Of a DNA stretch of 11,772 bases, positions 1-8,885 are shown piece by piece. A program made the translations under genes and the position numbers. Source of the stretch: Drechmeria coniospora (Eukaryota > Ascomycota > Sordariomycetes > Hypocreales > Ophiocordycipitaceae); NCBI RefSeq assembly GCF_001625195.1, contig NW_024467509.1, forward strand, positions 1 to 11,772, given 5' to 3'. The first letter of the stretch is position 1. Every line of letters begins with the position of its first letter. Under the pieces are notes generated by a model. That model was not told where the DNA came from. It searched no databases and was given only the letters and a program-made list of their open reading frames with translations.

Positions 1-1408
1 AAGAGGGCCGCCAGAAACGCAACCCGCGCGTACCGACCCACCCAACGAGACCCACCCGATTGCACCCAGCGAGACCAACCCAACCTACCCAACCCACCCG
101 ACTATAGGCCCGGCTACAGGCCCGGCCTAGCCCAGCCTACCCTATACCAGAAAAATCAGGAAAAAAATCAGGAAAATCAGGCTCAGCCTACCCTATACAG
201 GGAAAATCAGGAAAAAATCAGGAAAATCAGGAAAACTAAAAAACCAATACAATTGTAGAAAACGAAGAAAATACAATAAACGAAGACGAAATCGAACTTA
301 TATCCCTAGGTCAACCTACAGATACCGATATGGAAGACCTAGAGGATACGGAAACCCTAGAAGCCCCTACCCAACCAGAAACTCCCGAAACCCCCCTTAT
401 ACTACAACAACGGAAACGAACCCGCAGACCTAGAGTCTCCTGAAAGGCTACCTAAACTAGCTAAAAAGGGGATATCTAGGCCTATAACTACCGACCAAAA
501 CGAGGGCCAAGACCTAGCCCTACAGATCCAACAGGCTACTATACTTATACAAAGTACAGTATTGAAGATGCTATATAGCCTCTTCGAACCCTTTATAAAT
601 GCACTACAAAATGCATTTCCAAGGGGCCCGAAGAGCTATGGCGAGGCAGCCCAAACACCTATACCTACAGGTCTCCAGAACAGCGCCTGGGCGGTCGTCC
701 CACCAAGGGGCCGAGGACCCAAGGGCCCTAACGGGCCTAGCGGGCCTAGCGGGCCTAGCGGGCCTAGCGGGCCTAGCGGGCCTAACGGGCCCAACGGGCC
801 TAGAGGGCCCAACGGGCCTGGTGGGCCTGACAGGCCTAGCAGAACCAACGGGCCAAACGCCCTACAAAGGAAGGCTTATAAGTAATCCTAAAACTCCGAA
901 AGGAGCCTAAGGGACCTACAGAAAATAGACCCCAAGTACGCGCACTAACGCTACGGAATGCACTAAATAAGACCTTAGGGGCTATAGCCGTAGCTAGCAT
1001 CGAGCTATCGGCTAGGGGCAACCTAGTTATTACAACAATAGAGCCCTATACAGCAGCCCAACTACTAGAAAAAAAACAAGCCTGGATAGGACTATTTAAA
1101 ACTTATCCGGTTGAGGCAATAGAGACCCCTATTAGCTGGATAAAGCTAGTAGCACACGGGGTACCTATTCTTACGGAGACCAATATCCTTGAAATTACTA
1201 AGTCGGAAATCGAGACCTTTAACCCAGTTACGGTTAGGGGCTAGCCCTGCTGGCTTAAAAGGCCTAGCTTAGGTAAGGCCGCTGGGTCTATTGTTTTTGC
1301 CGTCCCTATAGAACAAGAGGCTAGCTATAGCCTTAAAAATAGGCTATTTATAGCTGGAATTCGGGCCAAGGTTGTAGCCTATAAGGCTATACGCCAAAGA
1401 CCCAATGC
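1..1408 (+). pseudogene. Copy A: decayed LINE ORF1 (gag-like), N-terminus outside window
   Basis: This is a nucleic-acid-binding ORF1 of a Tad1/I-like LINE, which would coat the element RNA in a ribonucleoprotein. It aligns along its length with the better-preserved minus-strand ORF1 at 7188-8923, starting at the [12 protein letters not shown] region. In order it holds a Pro/Thr-rich repeat (about 25-110), a Gln/Glu/Asn-rich repeat (about 145-235), an acidic stretch, the (GPX)n tract (716-845) and the domain before the zinc knuckles. Lost bases near 30 and 45 and a lost base near 853 shift the frame. Two stops are C-to-T changes in CpA context relative to the other copy: CAA to TAA at 879-881 and CAG to TAG at 1242-1244. 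Near 1245 this copy keeps a base that the other copy has lost. It ends where the poly(T) of copy B begins, just before the first zinc-knuckle cysteines. The longest open piece is 562-885. Confidence 0.85.
716..845 (+). repeat. 9-bp minisatellite in ORF1 of copy A, encoding (GPX)n
   Basis: Tandem units close to GGGCCTAGC or GGGCCTAAC are read in the ORF1 frame as Gly-Pro-Ser or Gly-Pro-Asn. The first units are near identical and the last ones degenerate to GPR, GPG and RPS. The equivalent tract in the ORF1 of copy E (7956-8104) differs in unit number and order. Confidence 0.9.
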
Positions 1409-1550
1409 TTTTTTTTTTCATTCATTACGCGCATGCAGCCCTAGGGGCTATGGCGCGGCGGCCTATAGGTCCCTTAGGGCCTAGAAGACCTAATAGGCCT
1501 ACTAGACCCTTAGGGTCCTAAGGGCCCGCAGGAGCTAACTAGCTAACTAA

Positions 1551-1560
1551 ACTAGCAGTA
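1551..1560. repeat. Target-site duplication, left copy (copy C)
   Basis: ACTAGCAGTA directly before copy C is repeated at 2018-2027 directly after its poly(A). The uninterrupted sequence exists in the 3' UTR of copy D near 4487-4503. Confidence 0.88.
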
Positions 1561-1781
1561 TCGACTCGGACGCCTGTAAGTGCGGGCAAAAACAGACTGT
1601 AACCCACTTATTGCTACAATGTGTACGTTATAGGAAGGAACGGAAAGACCTAAAGGAAGCCCTACAGGGTAAGCCGCTTACCCTACCGATTTTATTTAGT
1701 ACTAGGCAAGGAAGGGAGGCTCTATTTGAGTTCCTAACTACTACTAATATCGGTACGGCAAAGTGGTACCTAGAGGAATAG
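1561..1781 (+). pseudogene. ORF2 C-terminal fragment (zinc tail), copy C
   Basis: This fragment encodes the last about 72 residues of ORF2, from DSDACKCGQ through KWYLEE and a TAG stop at 1779-1781. The CxC-x7-H-x4-C motif (CKCG...H...C) typical of the C-terminus of Tad1/I-group ORF2 proteins is intact. There is no start codon and no upstream domain, so it is a truncation product and not a gene. It is very similar to the ends of copies B, D and F. Confidence 0.88.
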
Positions 1782-2017
1782 TACTAGGCCTAGGCCTAGG
1801 GACTAAGATTTGTGAAATGCGAGGGAAAGCTCTACTGATTTAATATAAATAGCCAGTCGTTACTGCTAGTTTAGTTAGCTAGTTAGCTCCTGCGGGCCGT
1901 TAGGGCCCTAAGGGTCTAGTAGGCCTATTAGGTCTTCTAGGCCCTGAGGGATCTATAGGCCGCCGCGCCATAGCCCCTAGGGCTGCATGCGCGTAATGGA
2001 TGAAAAAAAAAAAAAAA
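1782..2017 (+). other. LINE 3' UTR and poly(A), copy C
   Basis: This is the family 3' UTR. It starts with overlapping CCTAGG/GGCCTA motifs, then a T/A-rich stretch, TAGTTAGCTAGTTAGCT and a GC-rich block with TAGGCC motifs. It ends in GCGCGTAATGGATG followed by the A tail. No AATAAA signal is seen near the tail. Confidence 0.8.
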
Positions 2018-2027
2018 ACTAGCAGTA
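2018..2027. repeat. Target-site duplication, right copy (copy C)
   Basis: This is ACTAGCAGTA, identical to 1551-1560. The first A is shared with the poly(A), so the true duplication could be up to 12 bp. After it the 3' UTR of copy B resumes without loss. Confidence 0.88.
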
Positions 2028-2106
2028 ACGACTGGCTATTTATATTAAATCAGTAGAGCTTTCCCTCGCATTTCACGAATCTTAGTCCCTAGGCCTAGGC
2101 CTAGTA

Positions 2107-2671
2107 CTATTCCTTTAGGTACCACTTTGCCGTACCGATATTAGTAGTAGTTAGGAACTCAAATAGAGCCTCCCTTCCTTGCCTAGTACTAAATAAAATC
2201 GGTAGGGTAAGCGGCTTACCCTGTAGGGCTTCCTTTAGGTCTTTCCGTTCCTTCCTATAACGTACGCATTGCAGTAATAGGTGGGTTACAGTCTGTTTTT
2301 GCCCGCACTTACAGGCATCCGAGTCGATTTTTCCAATCTTTTTTTGGTAGGGCTTAAGGTATCCGATCCCTGTTTTTAGTTGTATATAGGCCGATTGGAT
2401 AGGCCTAGGCAAATCGGATAGGCTAGGCTTATACGAAAACCTAGGTTTCCCAGTCCTTTGATAGTGGGCCCCTAGGCCCTAGCCTTAGGGCCTCGGGCCT
2501 CCTCCCTAGCCCATAGCTCCTTCCACCCCCCTAGGGCTACTTCTTTTACCCTCCTCCGTAGATAGCTTAGGGAGGTATAGGGGGTACCTATACTAGGCCT
2601 AGTTAGGCCTCCTTTTGCTACCTGGTCTGCAATTTCATTCCCTATAATTCCAACGTGGCTAGGGCACCACG
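2107..2671 (-). pseudogene. ORF2 C-terminal part (end of RNase H, zinc tail), copy B
   Basis: Read leftward from 2671 it encodes TWCPSHVGIIGNE and the last RNase H aspartate region (EIADQVAK), a basic linker, PRPIQSAYIQLKTG and the CKCG..H..C zinc tail. It ends in KWYLKE and a stop at 2107-2109. Against copy D it lacks one base near 2490 in the linker, so RNase H and tail are in different frames; the open piece is 2107-2412. The last residues are LKE where the other copies have LEE. RNase H is cut at the junction with copy D. It cannot give a working enzyme. Confidence 0.85.
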
Positions 2672-2681
2672 CTAGAAGGTA
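2670..2681 (+). repeat. Junction inverted repeat, left arm
   Basis: CGCTAGAAGGTA is the first sequence of copy D and the exact reverse complement of 4647-4658, the first sequence of copy E after the poly(A) of copy D. The match reaches 14 bp if two A of the tail are counted. The first two bases are shared with the RNase H of copy B, a CG microhomology. Confidence 0.85.
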
Positions 2682-4411
2682 TTGTAACTAGGCTTACAGC
2701 CCAAGCAACGGACCAAGGGGTCCAATTTGACCACGGGAAAACGGAACTAATCCACTTTACTACACAAAGAGCCCCTATAACGGAAGGCGTAACAATAGCT
2801 AATATAGCAATTACACCAAAGCCCGTTATTAGGTGGCTAGGTATTTGGTTCGATTCAAAGCTATCGTTTAAATCACACATCGAAAACCGGATAGCCCTAG
2901 CTAGGGCCGCCTTCCTAGGCCTATCTAGGCTAGCAAGTACCCAAAAGGGCCTACCCTATAGGGCACTACGGCAACTATATATTGCTTGTATTACTACTAT
3001 AGCGGACTTCGGGGTCCCTGTTTGGTACAAAGGCCAGGGCCAGGGCCAAAAAGGCCTAATACAGTACTATCAACGTCTACAAAACGAGGCCCTACCGAAG
3101 GTCCTAGGGGCTTTTAGGGGGTCCCCTACAAAAGCCCTAGAAATTGAGGCCGCAATCCCCCCGCCGGAGATACGGTTCCAGAAGGCCTGCCTAGGCTACG
3201 CCCTAAGGACCCTAATGTTTCAGTACAACCACCCGATCCGTAGGGCCTATGACATAGCCGTACGGGACGAACTAGCCGAATCGGGGTCTGATTTAGGTAC
3301 TTTTACCTATATCAGGCCTATAACACAGCTATTCCGGCTACTATCGAAAATTAAGGAAATAATAGGTCCTAACTGGGGCCTAGAGAGACAAAGAGCGGCC
3401 TGGCAAGCCCCCTGGGCCCTAGGGCCTAGGGCCTCTATAAGTATTTCGCAAAGCCCTAAGGAGACCGCTAAATTAGAACACGAAACCCTTCTAAGGGACC
3501 TAGAATTTAATAACTGTATTATTTATTATACAGACGGGTCACAAGGGACTATTAGGGGTCAAACAACGAACTCGTGCGCCTATTACGAAACGAACCCTAC
3601 AGGCCGGGCCCTAGGGGCAAAGGCCTATAACCTAGGCCCTAGGATCGAAGTAGTTGATGCCGAGCTAATTGGTATAACTCGGGCCCTAAAGGCCTTATCC
3701 CAACGAAACCCCCTACCGCAAGAAGCCTATCTTTTTATAGACAGCCAAGCAGCTATTCAGAAGGTAACCGTAGGCTATAGCGACCTAGCCTATAAGGCAA
3801 GGCAGCTAGTAAATAGCCTAGCGGACCGGAAGGTAGCTATAACCCTAACGTGGTGCCCTAGCCACGTTGGAATTATAGGGAACGAAATTGCAGACCAGCT
3901 TGCAAAGGGTGGCCTAACTAGGCCTATAGGTGCCCCCTATACCTCCCTAAGTTATCTACGGAGGAGAGTTAAAGAGGCAGCCCTAGGGGGGTGGAAGGAG
4001 CTATGGGCTAGGGAGGAGGCCCGAGGCCCTAAGGCTAGGGGCCTAGGGGCCCACTATCGAAGGACTGGGAAACCTAGGTTTGCGTATAAGCCTAGCCTAC
4101 CCGATTTGCCTAGGCCTATCCAATCGGCCTATATACAACTAAAAACAGGGATCGGATACCTTAAGCCCTACCAAAAAAAGATTGGAAAAATCGACTCGGA
4201 CGCCTGTAAGTGCGGGCAAAAACAGACTGTAACCCACCTATTACTATATTGCGTACGTTATAGGATGGAACGGAAAGACCTAAAGGAAGCCCTACAGGGT
4301 AAGCCGCTTACCCTACCGATTTTATTTAGTACTAGGCAAGGAAGGGAGGCTCTATTTGAGTTCCTAACTACTACTAATATCGGTACGGCAAAGTGGTACC
4401 TAGAGGAATAG
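2672..4411 (+). pseudogene. ORF2 C-terminal two-fifths: RT thumb, RNase H, zinc tail (open frame)
   Basis: This frame is open for 579 codons. The first part is the RT region after the catalytic motif, with the RWLGIWFDSKLSF thumb motif and the ADFGVPVWY stretch. Counted from the internal Met at 3215, RNase H spans about residues 101-232. Its catalytic set is visible: TDGS Asp107, DAELIGI Glu150, IDSQAA Asp176, NEIADQLAK Asp227. The zinc tail has Cys331, Cys333, His341 and Cys346. RNase H would remove the RNA strand during cDNA synthesis. The first ATG (3215) lies inside the domain series and is not a natural start. With no endonuclease, no RT active site and no promoter, I call it a dead 5' truncation. 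It is nevertheless the least damaged C-terminal region in the window and a good reference for the family. Confidence 0.88.
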
Positions 4412-4646
4412 TACTAGGCCTAGGCCTAGGGACTAAGATTCGTGAAATGCGAGGGAAAGCTCTACTGATTTAATATAAATAGCCAGTCGTTACTGCTAGT
4501 TTAGTTAGCTAGTTAGCTCCTGCGTGCCCTTAGGACCCTAAGGGTCTAGTAGGCCTATTAGGTCTTCTAGGCCCTATAGGACCTATAGGCCGCCGCGCCA
4601 TAGCCCCTAGGGCTACATGCGCGTAATGAATGAAAAAAAAAAAAAA
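4412..4646 (+). other. LINE 3' UTR and poly(A), copy D
   Basis: The 3' UTR is about 221 bp with 14 A at the end, closely matching those of copies B, C and F. It holds the uninterrupted CTGCTAGTTTAG site that was the target of copy C in its paralogue. The terminus reads GCGCGTAATGAATG and then the A run. Confidence 0.83.
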
Positions 4647-4658
4647 TACCTTCTAGCG
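4647..4658 (-). repeat. Junction inverted repeat, right arm
   Basis: TACCTTCTAGCG on the plus strand is the reverse complement of 2670-2681. It encodes the LEG codons of ORF2 in copy E. In the uninterrupted RT at 9153-9164 the same bases continue into the rest of the RT. Confidence 0.85.
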
Positions 4659-5475
4659 CCCGGCAGTTCTTATAGGCAGATCTAGACGATACCGTTAGGC
4701 TAAAGTCATCAATATAGGATAACTGAAAGGCCTTATCCGCTATAATATCCCTAATATAAATTAGGAATAAGATAGGGCTTATAGGCGATCCTTGCGGTAT
4801 TCCTATAGCTATTTCGACTAGTTGGTGGATTTGGCCGTCGAAGGCTAGTTGGATCGATCGGCCTGATAGGAACGATATAACCCAGCTAATTAGGGCCTTT
4901 GGGAGGTCTAGCCTTCGTAAAACCCCTATAAGCTTAGCCTTTGATACGTGATCGAAGGCGCCTTTAATATCAAGAAATAATGTAGTAGTAATAGTACTAC
5001 TAGCCTTTTTCCTTGATAGGCGCTGTAATTCGATATAGTGGGTCAGTAATAGGGCTGTATCTATTGCAGACCTTTGTTTCCGCCCGCCTAGTTGTGTAGG
5101 GCCTAATAGGTCTGTAGTATTGGCTAGGTAGCTTAATCGCGTAGCGAATAGTTTTTCTAGGACTTTGCCTAGGCAATTTAGTAAGGCTATTACCCTGTAA
5201 GACTTAGGCTTCCTATAGTCTCGGTTGCCTTGCTTAGGGAGGATAATGCCTATACTTTGTCGCCATAGCTTAGGGTGGTAGCCTTCTGTAAATAAAGCGT
5301 TATAGGCCTTGTAGAGGAATTTAGGAATAACCTTATAAGTCTGCTGGATAAGGGGGAAACCGATAGTATCGGGCCCTGGGGCTTTTTTATTCGAAGACGA
5401 ATTAATAGCCTCTTTAACCTCTTTCCAAGCTAGGTTAGGCCACTCCCACCTTTCTCTACTAGCCTGTTTTATAGT

Positions 5476-5675
5476 AGGCCTCCTACTAGGCCCACTAGGC
5501 CCGTTAGGCCCGTTAGGCCCGCTAGGTCCGCTAGGCCCGCTAGGCCCGCTAGGCCCGCTAGGCCCGCTAGGCCGCTAGGCCCGCTAGGCCCGCTAGGTCC
5601 GCTAGTCCGCTAGGCCCGCTAGGCCCGCTAGGCCCACTAGGTCCGTTAGGTCCGTTAGGCCCGTTAGGCCCTGTT
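5476..5675 (-). repeat. 9-bp minisatellite in the endonuclease-RT linker, copy E
   Basis: There are about twenty units of GGGCCTAGC type, read as GPS/GPN at the endonuclease side. Two units have each lost one base (about 5572 and 5605), which turns the frame first to Gly-Leu-Ala and then to the third frame before RT. The same tract in copy B (9981-10143) is shorter and has an unbroken frame. Confidence 0.9.
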
Positions 5676-6590
5676 GGAAATAGGGTTGTAAGAAAGGCAT
5701 CGCATTTTTCCTGGAAGGTATTTGCTATTATATCTCTTCCTTCCTTAGTATACAATATACCCGGAAGGTTAGTATTCTGGCTAGCTTTTGTATAGTTATA
5801 GGCTTGGAAAACCTCCCTGTTAACTGCATTAGCCAGAAAGGTCTCCCAGTAGCCTACTTTAGCCTTCCGAATAGCATAAAAATAGGCATTACGGGCCGTT
5901 TTCCAGTCTTCTTTGCATTTCCGGTTTTTCCGAAATAGTCTTTGTGTACGGCTAAGGGTCTTCCGTAAGTCTAGTAGCTCGGGGGTCCACCAAGGCTTAG
6001 ACCGTTCACTAGGCCGTAGCCTAGGGATTGCCTCGATAGCTACTGCCTGTATAGCCTCTGTAATTAGTATAGCTATTCCATCTAGATCCCTTACTGAAAT
6101 TAGGGTATCTAGTTGCTGATTTAGGGATGCCTGCTTTTCCTGTAATAAATAATTATACTTATTCCAGTTGGCCTTTTTGTAATTGAATAAGGGGGGCCTA
6201 GACTGGAATAGTAGGCTTGCTGTAGGTAGGATAGGCGCCCTAGCTTCAAAGGCGATTACCTGGTGATCGGACCCGGATGCCTCTAAGTACCTCCAGTTAG
6301 ACCAGTTTAGTAGGTTAAAAGGAGTACTAAAGGCTAGGTCAATAATAGACCTAGACTTTAAGCCGGGCCTAAAATAGGTACCCCCTTTAACCTCTTCTGG
6401 GTCCTGGATTAGGCTAGCCTTCTGGCTTGTTAGCCAGTTTACTAGCCTTTGTGCCTTAGTAGCCCTAATAGGGTCTACCGTTGGATTCCATAATGGGTGG
6501 TGTAGGTTGAAGTCCCCTATAATAAGTGTAGGCTTATTGCACCTATAGGGTAGGAGGAGCCTCTCAACTGTATAGGGTTCTGGCTTGGTT

Positions 6591-6782
6591 GCCCGCTAGG
6601 CCTAGGCCCGTTAGGCCCGCTAGGCCCGTTAGCCCGCTAGGCCCGTTAGGCCCGCTAGGCCCGCTAGGCCCGTTAGGCCCGCTAGGCCCGTTAGGCCCGC
6701 TCGGCCCGTTAGGCCCGCTAGGCCTGTTAGGCGCTCTAGGCCCGTTAGGCCCGCTAGGCCTACTAGGTCCGCTAGGGCCCTC
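6591..6782 (-). repeat. 9-bp minisatellite inside the endonuclease, copy E
   Basis: About twenty GPS/GPN/RPS-type units lie between NLYNEKEQAYE and TVERLLLPYR, that is within the endonuclease fold between the LQEP and GDFN motifs. They are in the same phase as the other two tracts. A one-base loss near 6631 and a three-base short unit near 6604 disturb the frame before the GDFN part. Confidence 0.88.
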
Positions 6783-7955
6783 GTAGGCCTGTTCCTTTTC
6801 GTTGTAGAGGTTAATTAGGATAAATGGTTCAGTACCTAATATCTCTATAGCTTGGATATCTGGATCGGAAAATAGGTCGTATCGGGGATTATAAGCTAGC
6901 CTACTAGCCTTCCTAATATACGTTAAGACCCTAGGTCTAACTGTAATACTTAAAGGGCTAGTTGACTGTTGTGGTGTAATAATATAGTAAGACGGGTGTT
7001 GGAGCCCTATAAATGCTCCTTGAATTTTAGGGCAGTAGGGCTCTTGTAGAAGGATAATATCGGTACGTTGCTTACGCGTAGGCCTGTTGGAGTACCGATT
7101 GGTGTGCTAAATTATGCCTCCGTGCGTTATGCTGGATAAGCCTAAGATAGCACTTTTCTGGGCTATTTCGACTTATAGTCTAATAGCCTAATAGATTTCG
7201 CACTCGGTACTATTAGCCTTGTGCTTACCGTTACAGTTAGCACATACTAGTTCGAGGTGGTTGCAGGGCTCTGTAGCGTTGCAGCTAGTGCACTGGTGGG
7301 TCTTTGTATAGTGCCCTTTGGCGCATAGTGCGCAGCGGATTTTCTTATTGCAAAGGCTTGGGTCGTGCCCGTAGCCCTGACACCTAAAGCATTGGGTCTT
7401 TGGCGTATAGGCCTTATAGGCTACAACCTTGGCCCGAATTCCAGCTATAAATAGCCCATTTTTAAGGCTATAGCTAGCCTCTTGTTCTGTAGGGACGGCA
7501 AAAACAATAGACCCAGCGGCCTTACCTAGGCTAGGCTTTTTAAGCCAGCGGGCTGGCCCCTAACCGTAACTGGGTTAAAGGTCTCGATTTCCGACTTAGT
7601 AATTTCAAGGATATCGGTCTCCGTAAGAATAGGTACCCCGTGTGCTACTAGCTTTATCCAGCTAATAGGGGTCTCTATTGCCTCAACCGGATAAGTATTA
7701 AATAGCCCTATCCAGGCCTGTTTTTTTTCTAGCAGTTGGGCTGCTGTATAGGGCTCTTTTGTTGTAATAACTAGGTTGCCCCTAGCCGATAGCTCGATGC
7801 TAGCTACGGCTATAGCCCCTAAGGTCTTATTTAGTGCATTCCGTAGCGTTAGTGCGGGTACTTGGGGTCTGTTTTCTGTAGGTCCCTGAGGCTCCTTCCG
7901 GAGTTTTAGGATTACTTGTAAGCCTTCCTTTGTAGGGCGTTTGGGCCCGTTGGTT

Positions 7956-8104
7956 CTGCTAGGCCTGTTAGGCCCCCCAGGCCCGTTGGGCCCTCTAGGC
8001 CCGTTAGGCCCGTTAGGCCCGTTAGGCCCGCTAGGCCCGCTAGGCCCGTTAGGCCTGCTAGGCCCGTTAGGCCCGCTAGGCCCGCTAGGCCCGTTAAGGC
8101 CCTT
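7956..8104 (-). repeat. 9-bp minisatellite in ORF1 of copy E, encoding (GPX)n
   Basis: About sixteen units of GGGCCTAGC or GGGCCTAAC are read as GPS, GPN, RPS or GPR. The flanks are PPRGRGPKG on the N-terminal side and [12 protein letters not shown] on the C-terminal side. Confidence 0.9.
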
Positions 8105-8594
8105 GGGTCCTCGGCCCCTTGGTGGAACGACCGCCCAGGCGCTATTCTGGAGACCTTTAGGTATAGGTGTTTGGGCTGCCTCGCTATAGCTCTTCGGGCC
8201 CCTTGGAAACGCATTTTGTAGTGTATTTATAAGGGGTTCGAAGAGGCTATATGGCATCTTCGATACTGTACTTTGTATAAGTATAGTAGCCTGTTGGATT
8301 TGTAGGGCTAGGTCTTGGCCCTCGTTTTGGTCGGTTGTTATAGGCCTAGATATCCCCTTTTTAGCTAATTTAGGTAGCCTTTCAGGAGACTCTAGGTCTG
8401 CGTGGGTTCGTTTTCGTTGTTGTAGTATAAGGGGGGTTTCGGGGGTTTCTGGTTGGATAGGGGCTTCCGTATCCTCTAGGTCTTCCATATCGGTATCTGT
8501 AGGTTGACCTAGGGATATAAGTTCGATTTCGTCTTCGTTTGTTGTATTTTCTTCGTTTTCTGGAGTTATATTAATATTTGTAGTATTTTCCTGA

Positions 8595-8700
8595 CTTTCC
8601 TGATTTTCCTGATTTTTTTCCTGAATTTCCCTGTATAGGGTAGGCTGAGCCTGATTTTCCTGATTTTTTTCCTGATTTTTCTGGTATAGGGTAGGCTGGG
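8595..8700 (-). repeat. Gln/Glu/Asn-rich repeat in ORF1, copy E
   Basis: Two related blocks of the type QPTLY followed by QEKNQENQ occur in tandem, then a partial third QENQESQEN. Copy A has the same blocks at about 133-235 with small differences and a stop. Confidence 0.75.
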
Positions 8701-8739
8701 CTAAGACCGGGCCTGTAGCTGGGCCTATAGTCGGGTGGG

Positions 8740-8885
8740 TTGGGTAGGTTGGGTGGGTCTCGTTGGGTGCAATTGGGTGGGTCTCGTTGGGTGCAATTGG
8801 GCAGGTCCCGTCGGGCGGGGTCGGATGGGTCTTATTGGGTAGGATCGGGTGGGTCTCGTTGGGTGGGGTCGGCACGCGCGGGGTT
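8740..8885 (-). repeat. Pro-Asn-Glu-Thr-His-Pro repeat in ORF1, copy E
   Basis: These are imperfect tandem units of about 24 bp encoding PNETHPI(A/L) and variants ([14 protein letters not shown]). Copy A carries fewer units (about 25-110), so the array changes length between copies. Confidence 0.78.

Larger units (their letters stand above)
1561..2017 (+). mobile_element. Copy C: short 5'-truncated LINE insertion
   Basis: This insertion holds the last 221 bp of ORF2, the 3' UTR and a poly(A) of about 15, inserted in inverse orientation into the 3' UTR of copy B. It is flanked by ACTAGCAGTA duplications, so it is a textbook target-primed insertion with heavy 5' truncation. The 5' break lies at the IDSDACKCG codons of ORF2. 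Confidence 0.9.
1409..2671 (-). mobile_element. Copy B, 3' part: LINE 3' end inserted in copy A
   Basis: Read on the minus strand this is the end of ORF2, a 3' UTR of about 220 bp and a poly(A) tail, which appears as ten T at 1409-1418. The 3' UTR is split by copy C (1561-2017). The tail abuts the ORF1 of copy A at a spot that in the intact ORF1 reads AATGC-TTT-AGG, so up to three of the T may be target bases. On the right it stops within RNase H at 2671, where copy D starts. The rest of this element is most likely 9090-10501 plus 11616-11772. A duplication matching the left flank is not in the window. Confidence 0.8.
2670..4646 (+). mobile_element. Copy D: 5'-truncated LINE with RT C-term, RNase H, 3' UTR, poly(A)
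   Basis: It starts at the LEGIV codons downstream of the RT active site and runs without a frame break to the ORF2 stop at 4411, then 3' UTR and 14 A (4633-4646). The right flank is the RT of copy E on the opposite strand. The left flank is the RNase H of copy B. There is no direct target-site duplication. Instead 2670-2681 and 4647-4658 are inverted copies of the same ORF2 sequence, and the target sequence expected on the left is missing. Confidence 0.85.
4647..7120 (-). pseudogene. ORF2 of copy E: APE endonuclease, linker, RT N-terminal half (frameshifted, truncated)
   Basis: The endonuclease nicks target DNA and the RT copies the element RNA from that nick. The N-terminus is a likely HNLAHQSVLQQAY segment (about 7118-7080), followed by a frame change and then TDIILLQEPY (near 7037-7062), the LQEP motif. 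After the (GPX)n insertion come IIGDFNLHHPLWNP (about 6490-6522), SIIDLAFST (about 6335-6357) and SGSDHQ (about 6259-6278), the other APE motifs. A basic linker, [17 protein letters not shown], leads to a second (GPX)n tract and then the RT with [16 protein letters not shown] and SYIDDF. Single-base losses in the repeat tracts (about 6631, 5572 and 5605) and near 7075 break the frame. No ATG start is seen. The frame ends at copy D. Confidence 0.85.

Noticed and set aside
716..845. Collagen-like host gene
   Set aside because: The Gly-Pro-X tract lies within a LINE ORF1 that matches copy E on both sides.
1409..2017. Twin-priming 5' inversion within one LINE insertion
   Set aside because: The inverted left segment carries its own poly(A) end and the right segment is flanked by a perfect duplication, so these are two separate insertions.
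2659..2880. Minus-strand open frame of 73 codons
   Set aside because: It is antisense to the RT region of copy D and has no recognisable domain.
2670..4646. Simple inversion of the 3' half of copy E
   Set aside because: An inversion alone would explain the junction at 4647, but the neighbouring 3' end at 1409-2671 is a second, different copy and the left flank is cut within RNase H. An insertion with deletion accounts for more. Inversion cannot be fully excluded.
5476..5675. CRISPR-like or satellite array
   Set aside because: The units are 9 bp, contiguous and without spacers, and they lie inside a coding region. This is a minisatellite.
5913..6119. Plus-strand open frame of 68 codons
   Set aside because: It is antisense to the endonuclease-RT linker of copy E.
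7941..8189. Leu-Gly-Pro repeat proteins on the strand opposite the minisatellites (also 636-848, 6589-6786, 9875-10267)
   Set aside because: These are reverse-strand shadows of the 9-bp repeat, which is open in most frames because its unit has no stop. The sense frame is fixed by the flanking ORF1, endonuclease and RT domains.
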